64,000 bases of DNA, taken from positions 372,001 through 436,000 of the forward strand of contig NZ_CP041406.1 in the NCBI RefSeq assembly GCF_014905135.1, in the 5' to 3' direction. The position numbers and the translations under genes were made by a program. This DNA comes from Sulfurimonas paralvinellae. GTDB taxonomy: Bacteria > Campylobacterota > Campylobacteria > Campylobacterales > Sulfurimonadaceae. Below, one piece after another: positions 17,893 through 26,117 of this stretch. Position 1 is the stretch's first letter. Each line of letters begins with the position of its first letter. The notes below the pieces were generated by a model. It was not told the origin of the DNA, made no database searches, and worked only from the letters and a program-made list of their open reading frames with translations.

Positions 17893-18761
17893 ATTTTCTG
17901 TCTCTGGGAGAAATTGTTTCCATTGTTCTTTGACATAGTCAACGAACCCGTCTACTCCCTGTGCTTGACACACGGAAGCTAATTCACGGCCTACTTGTGT
18001 GAGCAAAACTTTTCCGATTATAAGTTTATTATTTTCCTCATTTTTCATGAGCAATGGCAATGGCTGTCCATAATAAGAGACAGTGAATTTTTTTGGCAAA
18101 CCTTGCCGGATAAATCCAGAAAGGTCATTAAACTGAATGAGGCCAATGCTGTCTAAATGACTCAAAGTGCTAAAGTTGATTCCGATATCATTGTAAATGG
18201 AAGCTTGAGTATCAAATATTAATGGGGTGAAGTCGCCAAATATCCAACCAAAACGGCATATTGCCACAAATAGCTCTGCATCTTTTTTGTCTAGGTCTCC
18301 AAGAAAGTTTACTGTTCTTTTCGAGTAGCTTCCGGGTGAGTTGGATTCACCAGCTAAAACACTTGCCCATAGATCTTGCATTTCAGAATCAGAAACGATT
18401 CGTGATTTGTCAAAAAAGTTTGTGACCCAATCATCATCCATCTTGCTGGGATCTGACTTATCCTCTAGCTTAGGGAAAGCTTTCTTTGTTATCTGCTCCA
18501 TGTTCTCTTGACGATTTGCTTCTTCTTCAACAAACCGGTGCATTGCGCGGTGATGTAAATCAGTAATTTCAATTTCTGATTTTGCTTTTATTAGATTTGC
18601 TTCAGCTTCTGCCTTGGCAACCCGTTTTGTTTGCCATGGTTCAAAAACACCACCGATTGCACTCGAAACTTTCTTTATCAATGTATCGGCAGGCTTGGAT
18701 AGCTTTCCAAGATTTACGATAGACATGGAGTTGTCATCTGCCATTTTGTCTCCTTACATAA
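17817..18761 (-). mobile_element. Putative integron gene cassette carrying a DUF2806-like gene
   Basis: The region has the layout of a single inserted integron cassette. Reading the minus strand: core site G^TTATGT (18762-18756), then AAGGAG and the start codon within 20 bp, one gene, its TAA stop embedded in ACATAAC (17892-17886), a hairpin, and a terminal core-like GTTAGGG (17817-17811). ACATAAC is the exact reverse complement of GTTATGT, which is what the outer arms of a circularised cassette's attC require. Cassette length is 945 bp. No integron integrase is seen within this window, so it would be an orphan (SALIN-like) cassette. Boundaries are inferred from the recombination rule. Confidence 0.6.
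17887..18744 (-). CDS. DUF2806-like protein, cassette-borne
   Basis: A 285-residue soluble protein of unknown function, matching the pattern I associate with DUF2806. It has an Ala/Glu/Lys-rich helical N-terminal third (KRVAKAEAEANLIKAKSE), then EEEANRQENME, MDDDWVTNFFDKSRIVSDSEMQDLWASVLAGE, KRTVNFLGDLDKKDAELF, and a C-terminal LTQVGRELASVC. AAGGAG precedes the ATG. The stop codon is part of the attC-like site, and the gene is opposite in strand to argJ and isolated from the following carbonic anhydrase gene. DUF2806 genes are often found in accessory DNA; a defence role is conceivable but not shown by anything here. Confidence 0.7.
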   Translation of the reverse strand: MADDNSMSIVNLGKLSKPADTLIKKVSSAIGGVFEPWQTKRVAKAEAEANLIKAKSEIEITDLHHRAMHRFVEEEANRQENMEQITKKAFPKLEDKSDPSKMDDDWVTNFFDKSRIVSDSEMQDLWASVLAGESNSPGSYSKRTVNFLGDLDKKDAELFVAICRFGWIFGDFTPLIFDTQASIYNDIGINFSTLSHLDSIGLIQFNDLSGFIRQGLPKKFTVSYYGQPLPLLMKNEENNKLIIGKVLLTQVGRELASVCQAQGVDGFVDYVKEQWKQFLPETENT

Positions 18762-18762
18762 C
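18756..18762 (-). other. Cassette core site (GTTATGT)
   Basis: On the minus strand GTTATGT lies 11 nt upstream of the DUF2806-like start codon with AAGGAG directly after it. It is complementary to ACATAAC at the far end of the gene and marks the proposed 5' boundary of the cassette (cut after the first G). Confidence 0.55.
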
Positions 18763-18825
18763 TATTTATTCAAGGAACACTTTATCACAAAATCTCTTAA
18801 AATCAACAAATAAAGAAACATCTCA

Positions 18826-18859
18826 AATGTTTCATATTTGTATAAAAATATGAAACATT
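18826..18859. repeat. Perfect 14-bp inverted repeat, 6-nt loop
   Basis: AATGTTTCATATTT (18826-18839) and its exact complement (18846-18859) are separated by GTATAA. The surrounding 18763-18983 contains no gene I can support. The repeat may be the terminator of the flanking carbonic anhydrase gene, an operator, or a remnant of the cassette insertion region; it lacks a G/C-rich stem and a clear T-run. Confidence 0.6.
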
Positions 18860-18983
18860 AAAATAAAACTGGTTTGCTTTTAAAGAAATGATTATTATGC
18901 TTAAAAAGAAGATGTCCTTTTAAGCCTGATATATTAATTAAAAGGATAAAGTTTTGACTTCATGAACAGTAATTTAGGTTTAT

Positions 18984-19508
18984 TTACTGATAATCTTTCT
19001 TAAACTCCACATATCTTCTTGCAGAGGCATAAAGCTCATCGACTTCTTCTTGCGTGAGCTCACGCAGGACTTTGGCAGGAGAGCCTACGATGAGACTGCG
19101 TGGGGGGAACTTTTTGTTCTTGGTCACTAGTGCTCCCGCACCCACTATGCTCTCTTTGCCTATGACAGCACCGTCTAGAATTGTGGCACTCATGCCGATT
19201 AGGCAGGCATCTTCTAAGGTACATCCATGCAACATAACACGATGTCCTACTGTTACATCGTTTCCGATAACGGTAGGGTTTCCTGTGGATTTATCATCGT
19301 TTTTATAGTGGGTGACATGGATCATAGAGAGGTCTTGAACATTTGTTCTGTCTCCGATGGAGATGTAGTGCACATCACCGCGAACGACACAGCCAAACCA
19401 GATGGAACAATCCTTTCCTATGCTGACGTCGCCGATGACATCAGCTGAAGGAGCTATCCATGTAGCTTCTTTGACACTTGGTATTGTATCTTTAAACTTA
19501 TGAATCAT
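18984..19508 (-). CDS. Gamma-class carbonic anhydrase family protein
   Basis: A 174-residue left-handed beta-helix protein with hexapeptide repeats (VIGDVSIGKDCSIWFGCVVR and similar). The three zinc-type histidines are in the positions expected of the gamma-CA/YrdA/PaaY group: one in MIHVTH, two in TVGHRVMLHG. RGDVHYISIGDRTNVQD is the family signature. The C-terminus is helical (TQEEVDELYASARRYVEFKKDY). Family members hydrate CO2 or are inactive or moonlighting homologs; activity cannot be judged here. GGAGAG lies just before the ATG, 8 nt after ppk, so the two are probably co-transcribed. Confidence 0.88.
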   Translation of the reverse strand: MIHKFKDTIPSVKEATWIAPSADVIGDVSIGKDCSIWFGCVVRGDVHYISIGDRTNVQDLSMIHVTHYKNDDKSTGNPTVIGNDVTVGHRVMLHGCTLEDACLIGMSATILDGAVIGKESIVGAGALVTKNKKFPPRSLIVGSPAKVLRELTQEEVDELYASARRYVEFKKDYQ

Positions 19509-19516
19509 CTTCTCTC

Positions 19517-21619
19517 CTAACTCTCTATAAAGAGACGCTCGACAAGCTGCTGGACATAGGTTGAGGTCTCTTTTTTTGTCGCTTTTGCTATCTTGTTGAC
19601 ATAATCTTCTAAAAGTTTATGATTGTTTATCGCTTTTTGTCCGTTGTGCTTGAGTTTGAGATATGTTCCATCATTTTGAAGTTCATGGGCGAGAACATTG
19701 TCTGAACACTGCAACTTCAGAATTTGAATGATCTTTTTTTGTGCCGCTTCATCTTTTACAGCTGTTAAAAGCTCGATTCTTCGCACAAGATTTCTCGGCA
19801 TCCAGTCCGCACTTGAGATATAGACTTGAGTGGCATCGTTCTTAAAGTAAAAAGCACGGGCGTGTTCAAGATACTTTCCTAAAATGGAGATAACGCGGAT
19901 ATTTTCACTCACGCCTTTTATACCTGGTTTCAAGCAGCAGATACCACGAACAATAAGCTCGACTTTGACACCTGCCTGACTTGCTTTGTAAAGTGCGCGT
20001 ATGATGTCTTCATCAACCAAAGAGTTGATCTTTGCAATGATATGCCCGTTTGCCCCCTGTCGTGTTTCATTATGAATGAGTGAGAGCAGTTTTGGTTTTA
20101 TCTGTGACGGTGCCATATAAAGCTCGTTGAGCTTTCCTTTTTTACTAAAGCCTGTTAAGAAGTGAAAGAAGCGCGTGAGATCATTTGTTACATCATCCTT
20201 ACTTGTCATATAACTCATATCTGTGTATATCTTTGCTGTGGAAGGGTTGTAGTTTCCTGTTCCGAGATGGGCATACTGTTTGAGCTTGCCATTTTTTCTA
20301 CGTGTTACAAGGGCTGCTTTTGCGTGAACTTTAAAGCCTTTGATGCCGTAGATAACATGCGCTCCCGATTTTTCGAGTGCCTTTGCCCACAAAAGGTTAT
20401 TCTCCTCATCAAATCGGGCTTTAAGTTCAACCATAACGGTAACCTGTTTGCCGCTTTCACTGGCATCCATCAATGCTTTTACGATAGGAGAGTTCGTACC
20501 TGAACGATAGAGTGTCATTTTGATGGAGACGACATCAGGATCTTTTGCTGCAACCTGAATAAGCTTGATGACCGGCTCGAAACTCTCATAAGGATGGTAC
20601 ATCAAAACATCCTGCTTTTCCAAAGTTGCAAATATATTTTCGCTTGTATCAAAAGGCGGCAGCGTTTTTGGTTTAAAAGGCGGCAGCAGCAGATGTGCAA
20701 AGTCGCGGTTGGAAACTATCTGCCAAAGCGAGGAGAGATTTAAAAAGGTATGGAAAGTATAGATATCGTCTTTATAGACATTCGTATGTCTGTTGATAAA
20801 GTTAATGATCTCATCATCGGCATCGGAACCGACTTCCAGGCGTACCATCTCTCCTTTACGGCGGAGTTTTAGACCCTCTTCGAGAATCTCCATAAAATCA
20901 TCGGCTTCTTCCTCTTCTATGGCAATATCGGCATTTCTTGTTACCCGAAACGGCGCATATTTTATGAGTGAGTAACCCGGAAAGAGTTCATCGACATGTT
21001 TTTCAACGACACTCTCAATAGGGACATAGATACCGCCGTCAAGTTCGACAAAACGGTTCAAAACACGAGGAACACGGATGATGCCGAAGCGTTCTATGTT
21101 GTCATTGTCATTGTCGCGCAGTTTGACGATGAGGCCGAAACTGAGATTGTTAAGGTGAGGAAAAGGGTGTGTAGCATCAACGGCAATAGGAATAATGACC
21201 GGATAGATATTTTCGTTGAAGTACTGATTGACTTTGTGTTTTTCCTGATTGTTCAACTCCTCATAAATCTTGACGCTGATACCTTCAGGTTCGAGTTTTT
21301 TAAGAATCTCACTTCTGCAGTGCTCAACTACCTGCTGCTCTTGGTGGAGGTAGCTTCGTATCTCACGCAGCTGCTGCAGCGGTGTGAGTTTGTCTGGACC
21401 CGATACAATGATGCCTGCTGCAAAAAGCTTTTTTAGTCCTGCAACACGGATCATATAAAACTCATCTAAATTAGTACCGTAGATGGCAAGGAATTTAAGT
21501 CGCTCTAAAAGTGGCAGTGAATCATCCTGTGCCTGTTTTAAGACTCTTGTATTGAACTGCAGCCAGGAAATTTCACGGTTGTTATAGAGATTTGGATTTT
21601 TTAGATTGAGCGTTGTCAT
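19517..21619 (-). CDS. ppk: Polyphosphate kinase 1
   Basis: A 700-residue PPK1 that reversibly makes polyphosphate from ATP. Domain order is the N domain (NREISWLQFNTRVL at the start), the H domain, and C1/C2 catalytic domains with KVHAKAALV (the conserved phospho-accepting His region), HLGTGNYNPSTAK, SSADWMPRN and the arginine-rich RRIELLT. Length is standard. TATAAT lies upstream on the minus strand. Followed by the gamma-carbonic anhydrase gene. Confidence 0.95.
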   Translation of the reverse strand: MTTLNLKNPNLYNNREISWLQFNTRVLKQAQDDSLPLLERLKFLAIYGTNLDEFYMIRVAGLKKLFAAGIIVSGPDKLTPLQQLREIRSYLHQEQQVVEHCRSEILKKLEPEGISVKIYEELNNQEKHKVNQYFNENIYPVIIPIAVDATHPFPHLNNLSFGLIVKLRDNDNDNIERFGIIRVPRVLNRFVELDGGIYVPIESVVEKHVDELFPGYSLIKYAPFRVTRNADIAIEEEEADDFMEILEEGLKLRRKGEMVRLEVGSDADDEIINFINRHTNVYKDDIYTFHTFLNLSSLWQIVSNRDFAHLLLPPFKPKTLPPFDTSENIFATLEKQDVLMYHPYESFEPVIKLIQVAAKDPDVVSIKMTLYRSGTNSPIVKALMDASESGKQVTVMVELKARFDEENNLLWAKALEKSGAHVIYGIKGFKVHAKAALVTRRKNGKLKQYAHLGTGNYNPSTAKIYTDMSYMTSKDDVTNDLTRFFHFLTGFSKKGKLNELYMAPSQIKPKLLSLIHNETRQGANGHIIAKINSLVDEDIIRALYKASQAGVKVELIVRGICCLKPGIKGVSENIRVISILGKYLEHARAFYFKNDATQVYISSADWMPRNLVRRIELLTAVKDEAAQKKIIQILKLQCSDNVLAHELQNDGTYLKLKHNGQKAINNHKLLEDYVNKIAKATKKETSTYVQQLVERLFIES

Positions 21620-21650
21620 AGTTCGATAATCCTAATAAATATTTTTTCTT

Positions 21651-21656
21651 ATTATA
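21651..21656 (-). promoter_or_regulatory. Probable -10 element of ppk
   Basis: Minus-strand TATAAT lies 31 nt upstream of the ppk ATG, in the 59-nt gap after lnt. It predicts a start near 21644 and suggests ppk is not only transcribed through lnt. Confidence 0.45.
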
Positions 21657-21678
21657 TCTAATGAAGTTTAGAATAAGA

Positions 21679-22896
21679 TTATTGGATAATACCTGTGCCT
21701 TTGTAATTGGCTGCATGGTAGATGGTAACACCGTTCTTTCGGGCATAGTATTCCATCAGCAGTTTTTGGATTGTCGGTTCAATGGAAGGTGCAAACCAGG
21801 CATTGTTACTGATGGCTATCATGTATTTTACATCTCCCTTGAAAAGCTGCGGCGTTGTCGCTTCATAACAGATGGCATTGCGAAACTTCACGCCTTTGAT
21901 GAGAAAGTCTGTCGGTTCTTTGGCTGTTACAAAATCACTTGCTCCACTGAAAAAGGTATCGTTGATGAACTTCTGAGCAAATTTCGGCAGTGGAATATAC
22001 TCACCAAAGGGAACAAGAACGAGTTTTTTGGCGACTTTATAGCTGCCTTTGTCAAATATATAGGTGACATTGTAGTTTTTGCCATCTTCTTTTAAAAGTG
22101 AACCGGCAACGATGGTGATCTTTTGAGAGAATTTTTGAAGCTGTTCTATCAATTTTGGTGTCTGATTCATAAAAAGAGGAAAGACGGATTCAGGAAGTAC
22201 AACGACATCGTAGCCTTCATTGATGGCATGTTGAATTTCTGTAAAAACCATGTAAACGGTAGGCTCAAGTGCCTCTCTTGTCCATTTATACTCCTGCTTG
22301 ATATCGGTTGCTACGAGTTTTATTTTCAGTGGTGCTTCGTGTTGCGGTGGATAACCGTAGTTGATTGCACCGATGAGCAGCAAAAGCGGCAGATATCTGT
22401 ACACTTTGTTGGAGTTTTTGGCGAGTAAAGAGGGCAGTGAAAGTGCCAAGAGAACGAGTATGAGCTGATATTTGTACACACCGATGTAGCTGTTAACAAA
22501 GAGCAACTCAATCTGCATCCAGTTCCAGTTAAAAGGGTAAAAGTAGCTGAGTCCAAAAAGAAATAACGCTCTGATGAGAGCATTGTTAGTAAAAGCCAGC
22601 GGTGCAAAAAAGAGAAGATAGACAAACCCAAAACCAATGGTAACGATGGGTTCCATATAGCCGACACCCTGATACTTGAAACTGTATCCTATCCAATAAA
22701 ACCAGAGCAGTCCGATGAAAAAACCTGCAACCAAAACAGAACGCTTGGGAATGTAAAGCATCATGCTGATCCCAAGGAGTCCAAAAATGGTGTTTAGCAG
22801 CTTGCTTGTCAGTCCGAAATATTCAAAATATATAAAAGCACTGAAAAATAGTGCTGTAGTAATGCCGAGCAAAATATCTTTTGTAATTCTATTCAT
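21679..22896 (-). CDS. lnt: Apolipoprotein N-acyltransferase
   Basis: A 405-residue inner-membrane enzyme adding the third acyl chain to lipoprotein N-terminal Cys. About six N-terminal hydrophobic segments (residues 1-190) precede a nitrilase-like domain. The catalytic Glu is in VVLPESVFP, a Lys in the SLLKEDGKNYN region, and the Cys in NAICYEATTP. It is about 100 residues shorter than the E. coli enzyme, which is usual for epsilonproteobacteria. The C-terminus (HAANYKGTGII) lacks the final membrane helix seen in E. coli. It is divergent from yajC. Confidence 0.88.
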   Translation of the reverse strand: MNRITKDILLGITTALFFSAFIYFEYFGLTSKLLNTIFGLLGISMMLYIPKRSVLVAGFFIGLLWFYWIGYSFKYQGVGYMEPIVTIGFGFVYLLFFAPLAFTNNALIRALFLFGLSYFYPFNWNWMQIELLFVNSYIGVYKYQLILVLLALSLPSLLAKNSNKVYRYLPLLLLIGAINYGYPPQHEAPLKIKLVATDIKQEYKWTREALEPTVYMVFTEIQHAINEGYDVVVLPESVFPLFMNQTPKLIEQLQKFSQKITIVAGSLLKEDGKNYNVTYIFDKGSYKVAKKLVLVPFGEYIPLPKFAQKFINDTFFSGASDFVTAKEPTDFLIKGVKFRNAICYEATTPQLFKGDVKYMIAISNNAWFAPSIEPTIQKLLMEYYARKNGVTIYHAANYKGTGIIQ

Positions 22897-22940
22897 TTTG
22901 AAATTGTACTCAATTTAGAAGCTTATTAGTATAGTTTTTG

Positions 22941-22946
22941 TATAAT
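22941..22946 (+). promoter_or_regulatory. Probable -10 element of the yajC-sec operon
   Basis: TATAAT lies 33 nt before yajC, predicting a start near 22953, followed by AAAGGA before the ATG. Confidence 0.5.
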
Positions 22947-22978
22947 CCTCACAATTTTATCTAAAGGAACCCTCAGTC

Positions 22979-23245
22979 ATGGAAATTATTTCGCAACTGT
23001 TACCGTTTATATTTTTAATTGCAATTATGTATTATGTAATTATTCGCCCACAACAAAAAGAGGCAAAAGCCAAAAAAGAGATGCTCGAAGCTCTTAAAAA
23101 AGGTGACAAGGTCGTCACTAACGGTGGATTCATCGTTGTTGTTCACAAGGTCGAAGAGAATTTCGTCTCTGTGAAAATGAACGAAGATACAATCGTAAAA
23201 ATTGTAAAAGATTCCATTGCAAAGAAGTATGAGGATGAAGCTTAA
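22979..23245 (+). CDS. yajC: Sec translocase accessory subunit YajC
   Basis: An 88-residue small membrane protein with one N-terminal helix (LLPFIFLIAIMYYVIIRPQQKEAKAKKEM, the standard YajC junction) and a short cytoplasmic domain with KGDKVVTNGGF. It associates with SecDF-YidC. It overlaps the start of secD and leads the yajC-secD-secF operon. Confidence 0.95.
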   Translation: MEIISQLLPFIFLIAIMYYVIIRPQQKEAKAKKEMLEALKKGDKVVTNGGFIVVVHKVEENFVSVKMNEDTIVKIVKDSIAKKYEDEA

Positions 23246-24800
23246 TTACCGCATAGTCATTTTCGCTCTTGCCATAGTTTTCGGTATTGTTTTTTCAATA
23301 CCTTCTCTGTTGCAAACGCAAAATGGTAAAAAAATAACCTTAGGCCTTGATCTTCAAGGCGGTCTACATATGCTTCTTGGTGTTAAAACCGATGAAGCGA
23401 TCAAAAGTCGAATCAAATCAGTAGCAGCAAGTGTCAAACACTTTGCGGATAGAAACGATATCCTGATAGATGGTCTCACTTTTGATGAGAACAGTGTTCG
23501 ATTTGAAGTGCTTGACAGTGATGAACTGCAGGCTTTTAATGATTTCCTATCAAAGATAGATGGTGCAAAAACAGATATTCAAGGTGATGTGATCACGCTT
23601 ACTTTTACACCGCAGGAAGTTCAAAAGATTAAAAAACTTGCCATCACGCAAGCTATTGAGACGATCAGAAACAGACTTGATCAGTTTGGTCTTTCTGAGC
23701 CGATAGTCGCACGTCAGGGAAAAGATAAGATTCTTGTAGAACTTGCAGGTATCAAAACGGCACAGGAAGAACAACGTGCGCGTGAGCTTATCAGCCGTGC
23801 TGCAAAACTTGAACTTATGGCAGTCGATGAAGCAAGAAATGCCCGTGTGTACAATATGAGTGATACAGATGCAGCGGCATATGGTGATGTAATCCTGCCC
23901 GATGCAAAGAATCCGAAGATCAAGTATCTTGTACATGAGATTCCTATTTTAGACGGCAGTATGCTTACAGGTGCCAATGTCGGTTTTGATAAGAACAACC
24001 GTCCTGTCATTGACTTTAAACTCAACTCAGAAGGTGCTGACATTTTCGGTGACTTTACCGGTAAGAATGTAGGAAAACGTTTGGCTATCGTTCTTGACGG
24101 CAAGGTCTTTTCCGCACCGAATATCAATGAACGTATCGGTGGCGGTGCGGGTCAGATCTCCGGAAACTATACTGTTTTAGAAGCAAAAGACTTGGCAATC
24201 GCTTTACGTTCTGGTGCACTGCTTGCTCCAATTTATTTAATGGAAAAACGTTCTGTCGGTCCAAGTTTGGGTGCAGACAGTATTAAAGCTTCGATGATAG
24301 CACTTATCGGCGGTTTTGCACTGGTTATTGTCTTTATGATCGTTTACTATCGCATGGCCGGTGTCATTGCAAATATCGCACTTATTGCCAACTTAATCCT
24401 ACTCTTGGCTATTATGAGCCTTTTTGGTGCAACGCTAACGCTGCCGGGAATGGCGGGCATTGTTTTAACGGTCGGTATGGCAGTTGATGCCAACGTCATC
24501 ATCTCTGAGCGGATTCGTGAGCTTATTTATGAAGGCAAGTCTATGCATAAAGCTATTGAAGATGGTTACTCAAATGCTATGAGCGCAATTTTGGATGCAA
24601 ATATTACGACACTTATTGCAGCGGTTGTTCTCTATGTTTACGGAACAGGTGCGATCAAAGGGTTTGCCATTACGATGAGTATCGGTATCTTGGCATCGAT
24701 GCTTACAGCGATATTGGGAACTCACGGTATTTATGATCTGCTTGAGAAAAAAATATCAAAAAGTAAAGACTACAAATTTTGGTTTGGGATTAAGGGGTAA
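23235..24800 (+). CDS. secD: Protein translocase subunit SecD
   Basis: A 521-residue RND-type membrane protein using proton motive force to complete Sec export. It has an N-terminal membrane helix, a large periplasmic P1 region with LGLDLQGGLHMLL, and five C-terminal helices including GMAVDANVIISERIRE with the conserved Asp. ATG 23235 gives MKLNYRI and overlaps yajC by 11 nt; ATG 23229 is two codons upstream and equally possible. secF follows after 2 nt. Confidence 0.95.
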   Translation: MKLNYRIVIFALAIVFGIVFSIPSLLQTQNGKKITLGLDLQGGLHMLLGVKTDEAIKSRIKSVAASVKHFADRNDILIDGLTFDENSVRFEVLDSDELQAFNDFLSKIDGAKTDIQGDVITLTFTPQEVQKIKKLAITQAIETIRNRLDQFGLSEPIVARQGKDKILVELAGIKTAQEEQRARELISRAAKLELMAVDEARNARVYNMSDTDAAAYGDVILPDAKNPKIKYLVHEIPILDGSMLTGANVGFDKNNRPVIDFKLNSEGADIFGDFTGKNVGKRLAIVLDGKVFSAPNINERIGGGAGQISGNYTVLEAKDLAIALRSGALLAPIYLMEKRSVGPSLGADSIKASMIALIGGFALVIVFMIVYYRMAGVIANIALIANLILLLAIMSLFGATLTLPGMAGIVLTVGMAVDANVIISERIRELIYEGKSMHKAIEDGYSNAMSAILDANITTLIAAVVLYVYGTGAIKGFAITMSIGILASMLTAILGTHGIYDLLEKKISKSKDYKFWFGIKG

Positions 24801-24802
24801 TT

Positions 24803-25774
24803 ATGGAATTTTTTAGATATAAATCAGCCCTTAATTTTATGGGCAAATCAAAAATAGCAATAGCGATTTCGATAACTTTGATGCTGCTTTCGTATGGTAT
24901 TTTATTTACGAAAGGTTTTAACTACGGTATTGACTTCGCCGGAGGAACAATTGTTCAGGTCAAATATGACAAAACGGCACCAATCAAAGAGATGCGTGAG
25001 AAGCTTCAAAGCAATAAGCTTTTTGAAAATGCTTCCATTACAGAGTTTGGTTCTCCTGATGAGGTTGTTATTCGTATGAAAACAACGACAGGCAATGTTA
25101 CACAGGATATCGGAGACATCACACGTGAAGCATTGAAAGGTACCGGAAACTTTGAAATCCGCCGTGTCGATATTGTCGGACCGAAGGTTGGAGGCGAGCT
25201 GCGTGAAAAAGGCATTATGTCTATGCTTTTGGCGATTGCGGGTATTCTTATCTATGTTGCTTTTCGATTCGAGTGGCGTTTTGCCGTTGCTTCTATCGTA
25301 GCATTAGTGCATGATGTTTCCATCGCAAGCGGCTTTGTCGCACTCTTTGGCATAGAAGTGAATTTAGATGTCTTAGCGGCACTCCTTACACTGTTAGGGT
25401 ATTCGCTTAATGATACCATTATTGTATTTGACCGTATCCGTGAGGGAATAGTCACTTCTAAAAACATGACACTTGAAGAGATCATCAATGAATCGATCAC
25501 ACGTACGCTCTCAAGAACGACATTGACTTCACTAACGACATTCTTTGTTGTATTTACGCTTTTCATGTTCGGTGGTGAGATCATTCATCCGTTTGCGTTT
25601 ACGATGCTTATCGGTATTATCATCGGTACATATTCATCTATCTTTGTTGCTTCACCGATTCTACTTTGGTTTGGTTTCGATGTGAAAAAATATCATACGA
25701 AACTTGCCGAAAAAGCAAAGAGAGAAGCAGAAAAAGAGCGTATGCGTGCACAATTTGAATCAGGAGTGATGTAA
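24803..25774 (+). CDS. secF: Protein translocase subunit SecF
   Basis: A 323-residue partner of SecD. The N-terminal helix is followed by FNYGIDFAGGTIVQV, then the periplasmic domain (about 45-130), and five helices including SLNDTIIVFDRIRE. A basic C-terminal tail (KAKREAEKERMRAQF) ends the protein. The stop overlaps the next start by 1 nt. Confidence 0.95.
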   Translation: MEFFRYKSALNFMGKSKIAIAISITLMLLSYGILFTKGFNYGIDFAGGTIVQVKYDKTAPIKEMREKLQSNKLFENASITEFGSPDEVVIRMKTTTGNVTQDIGDITREALKGTGNFEIRRVDIVGPKVGGELREKGIMSMLLAIAGILIYVAFRFEWRFAVASIVALVHDVSIASGFVALFGIEVNLDVLAALLTLLGYSLNDTIIVFDRIREGIVTSKNMTLEEIINESITRTLSRTTLTSLTTFFVVFTLFMFGGEIIHPFAFTMLIGIIIGTYSSIFVASPILLWFGFDVKKYHTKLAEKAKREAEKERMRAQFESGVM

Positions 25775-26112
25775 TGGACTGGGGTAAGGTAGTATATGTT
25801 TTTTTCTCTTTAATGAGTTTAACCTCAATTGCGGGGTTTTTATATGAAAATACAGCAATTTCTCTCTTTGTGGCGGCAAGTGTGAACCTTGTTTCTACGA
25901 TCTTGAAGATTGGGGTTAGAAATCTGCTCTCTGCAGAGCTTTTGGCATCTTCTTTGGTAGCCGATCTGCACCTTATCCCTGCTTTTATATTTTTGGTCAT
26001 TGTTCATGATGACTCATGGGCGATCGCCCTCTCTATCGGAGCACTCATCGCAAACATCTTCTCTATGGGACTTGTTTATATAGAAAGCTCCAAAACACAA
26101 GAAGAATATTAG
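25774..26112 (+). CDS. Small membrane protein of unknown function (DUF6394-like)
   Basis: A 112-residue protein with three to four hydrophobic segments (about 8-28, 30-50, 60-80 and 84-104) and few charged residues. I associate the pattern with a family found mainly in epsilonproteobacteria and annotated DUF6394, with moderate confidence. It starts at the secF stop with a 1-nt overlap and ends 5 nt before leuS, so it is part of the sec-leuS transcription unit. An auxiliary role in the membrane is possible; no motif indicates one. Confidence 0.7.
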   Translation: MDWGKVVYVFFSLMSLTSIAGFLYENTAISLFVAASVNLVSTILKIGVRNLLSAELLASSLVADLHLIPAFIFLVIVHDDSWAIALSIGALIANIFSMGLVYIESSKTQEEY

Positions 26113-26117
26113 GAAGA

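Noticed and set aside
17887-18744. Calling the DUF2806-like gene an anti-phage defence gene
   Set aside because: Only its accessory cassette context suggests this; no nuclease, NTPase, toxin or membrane-effector motif is visible.
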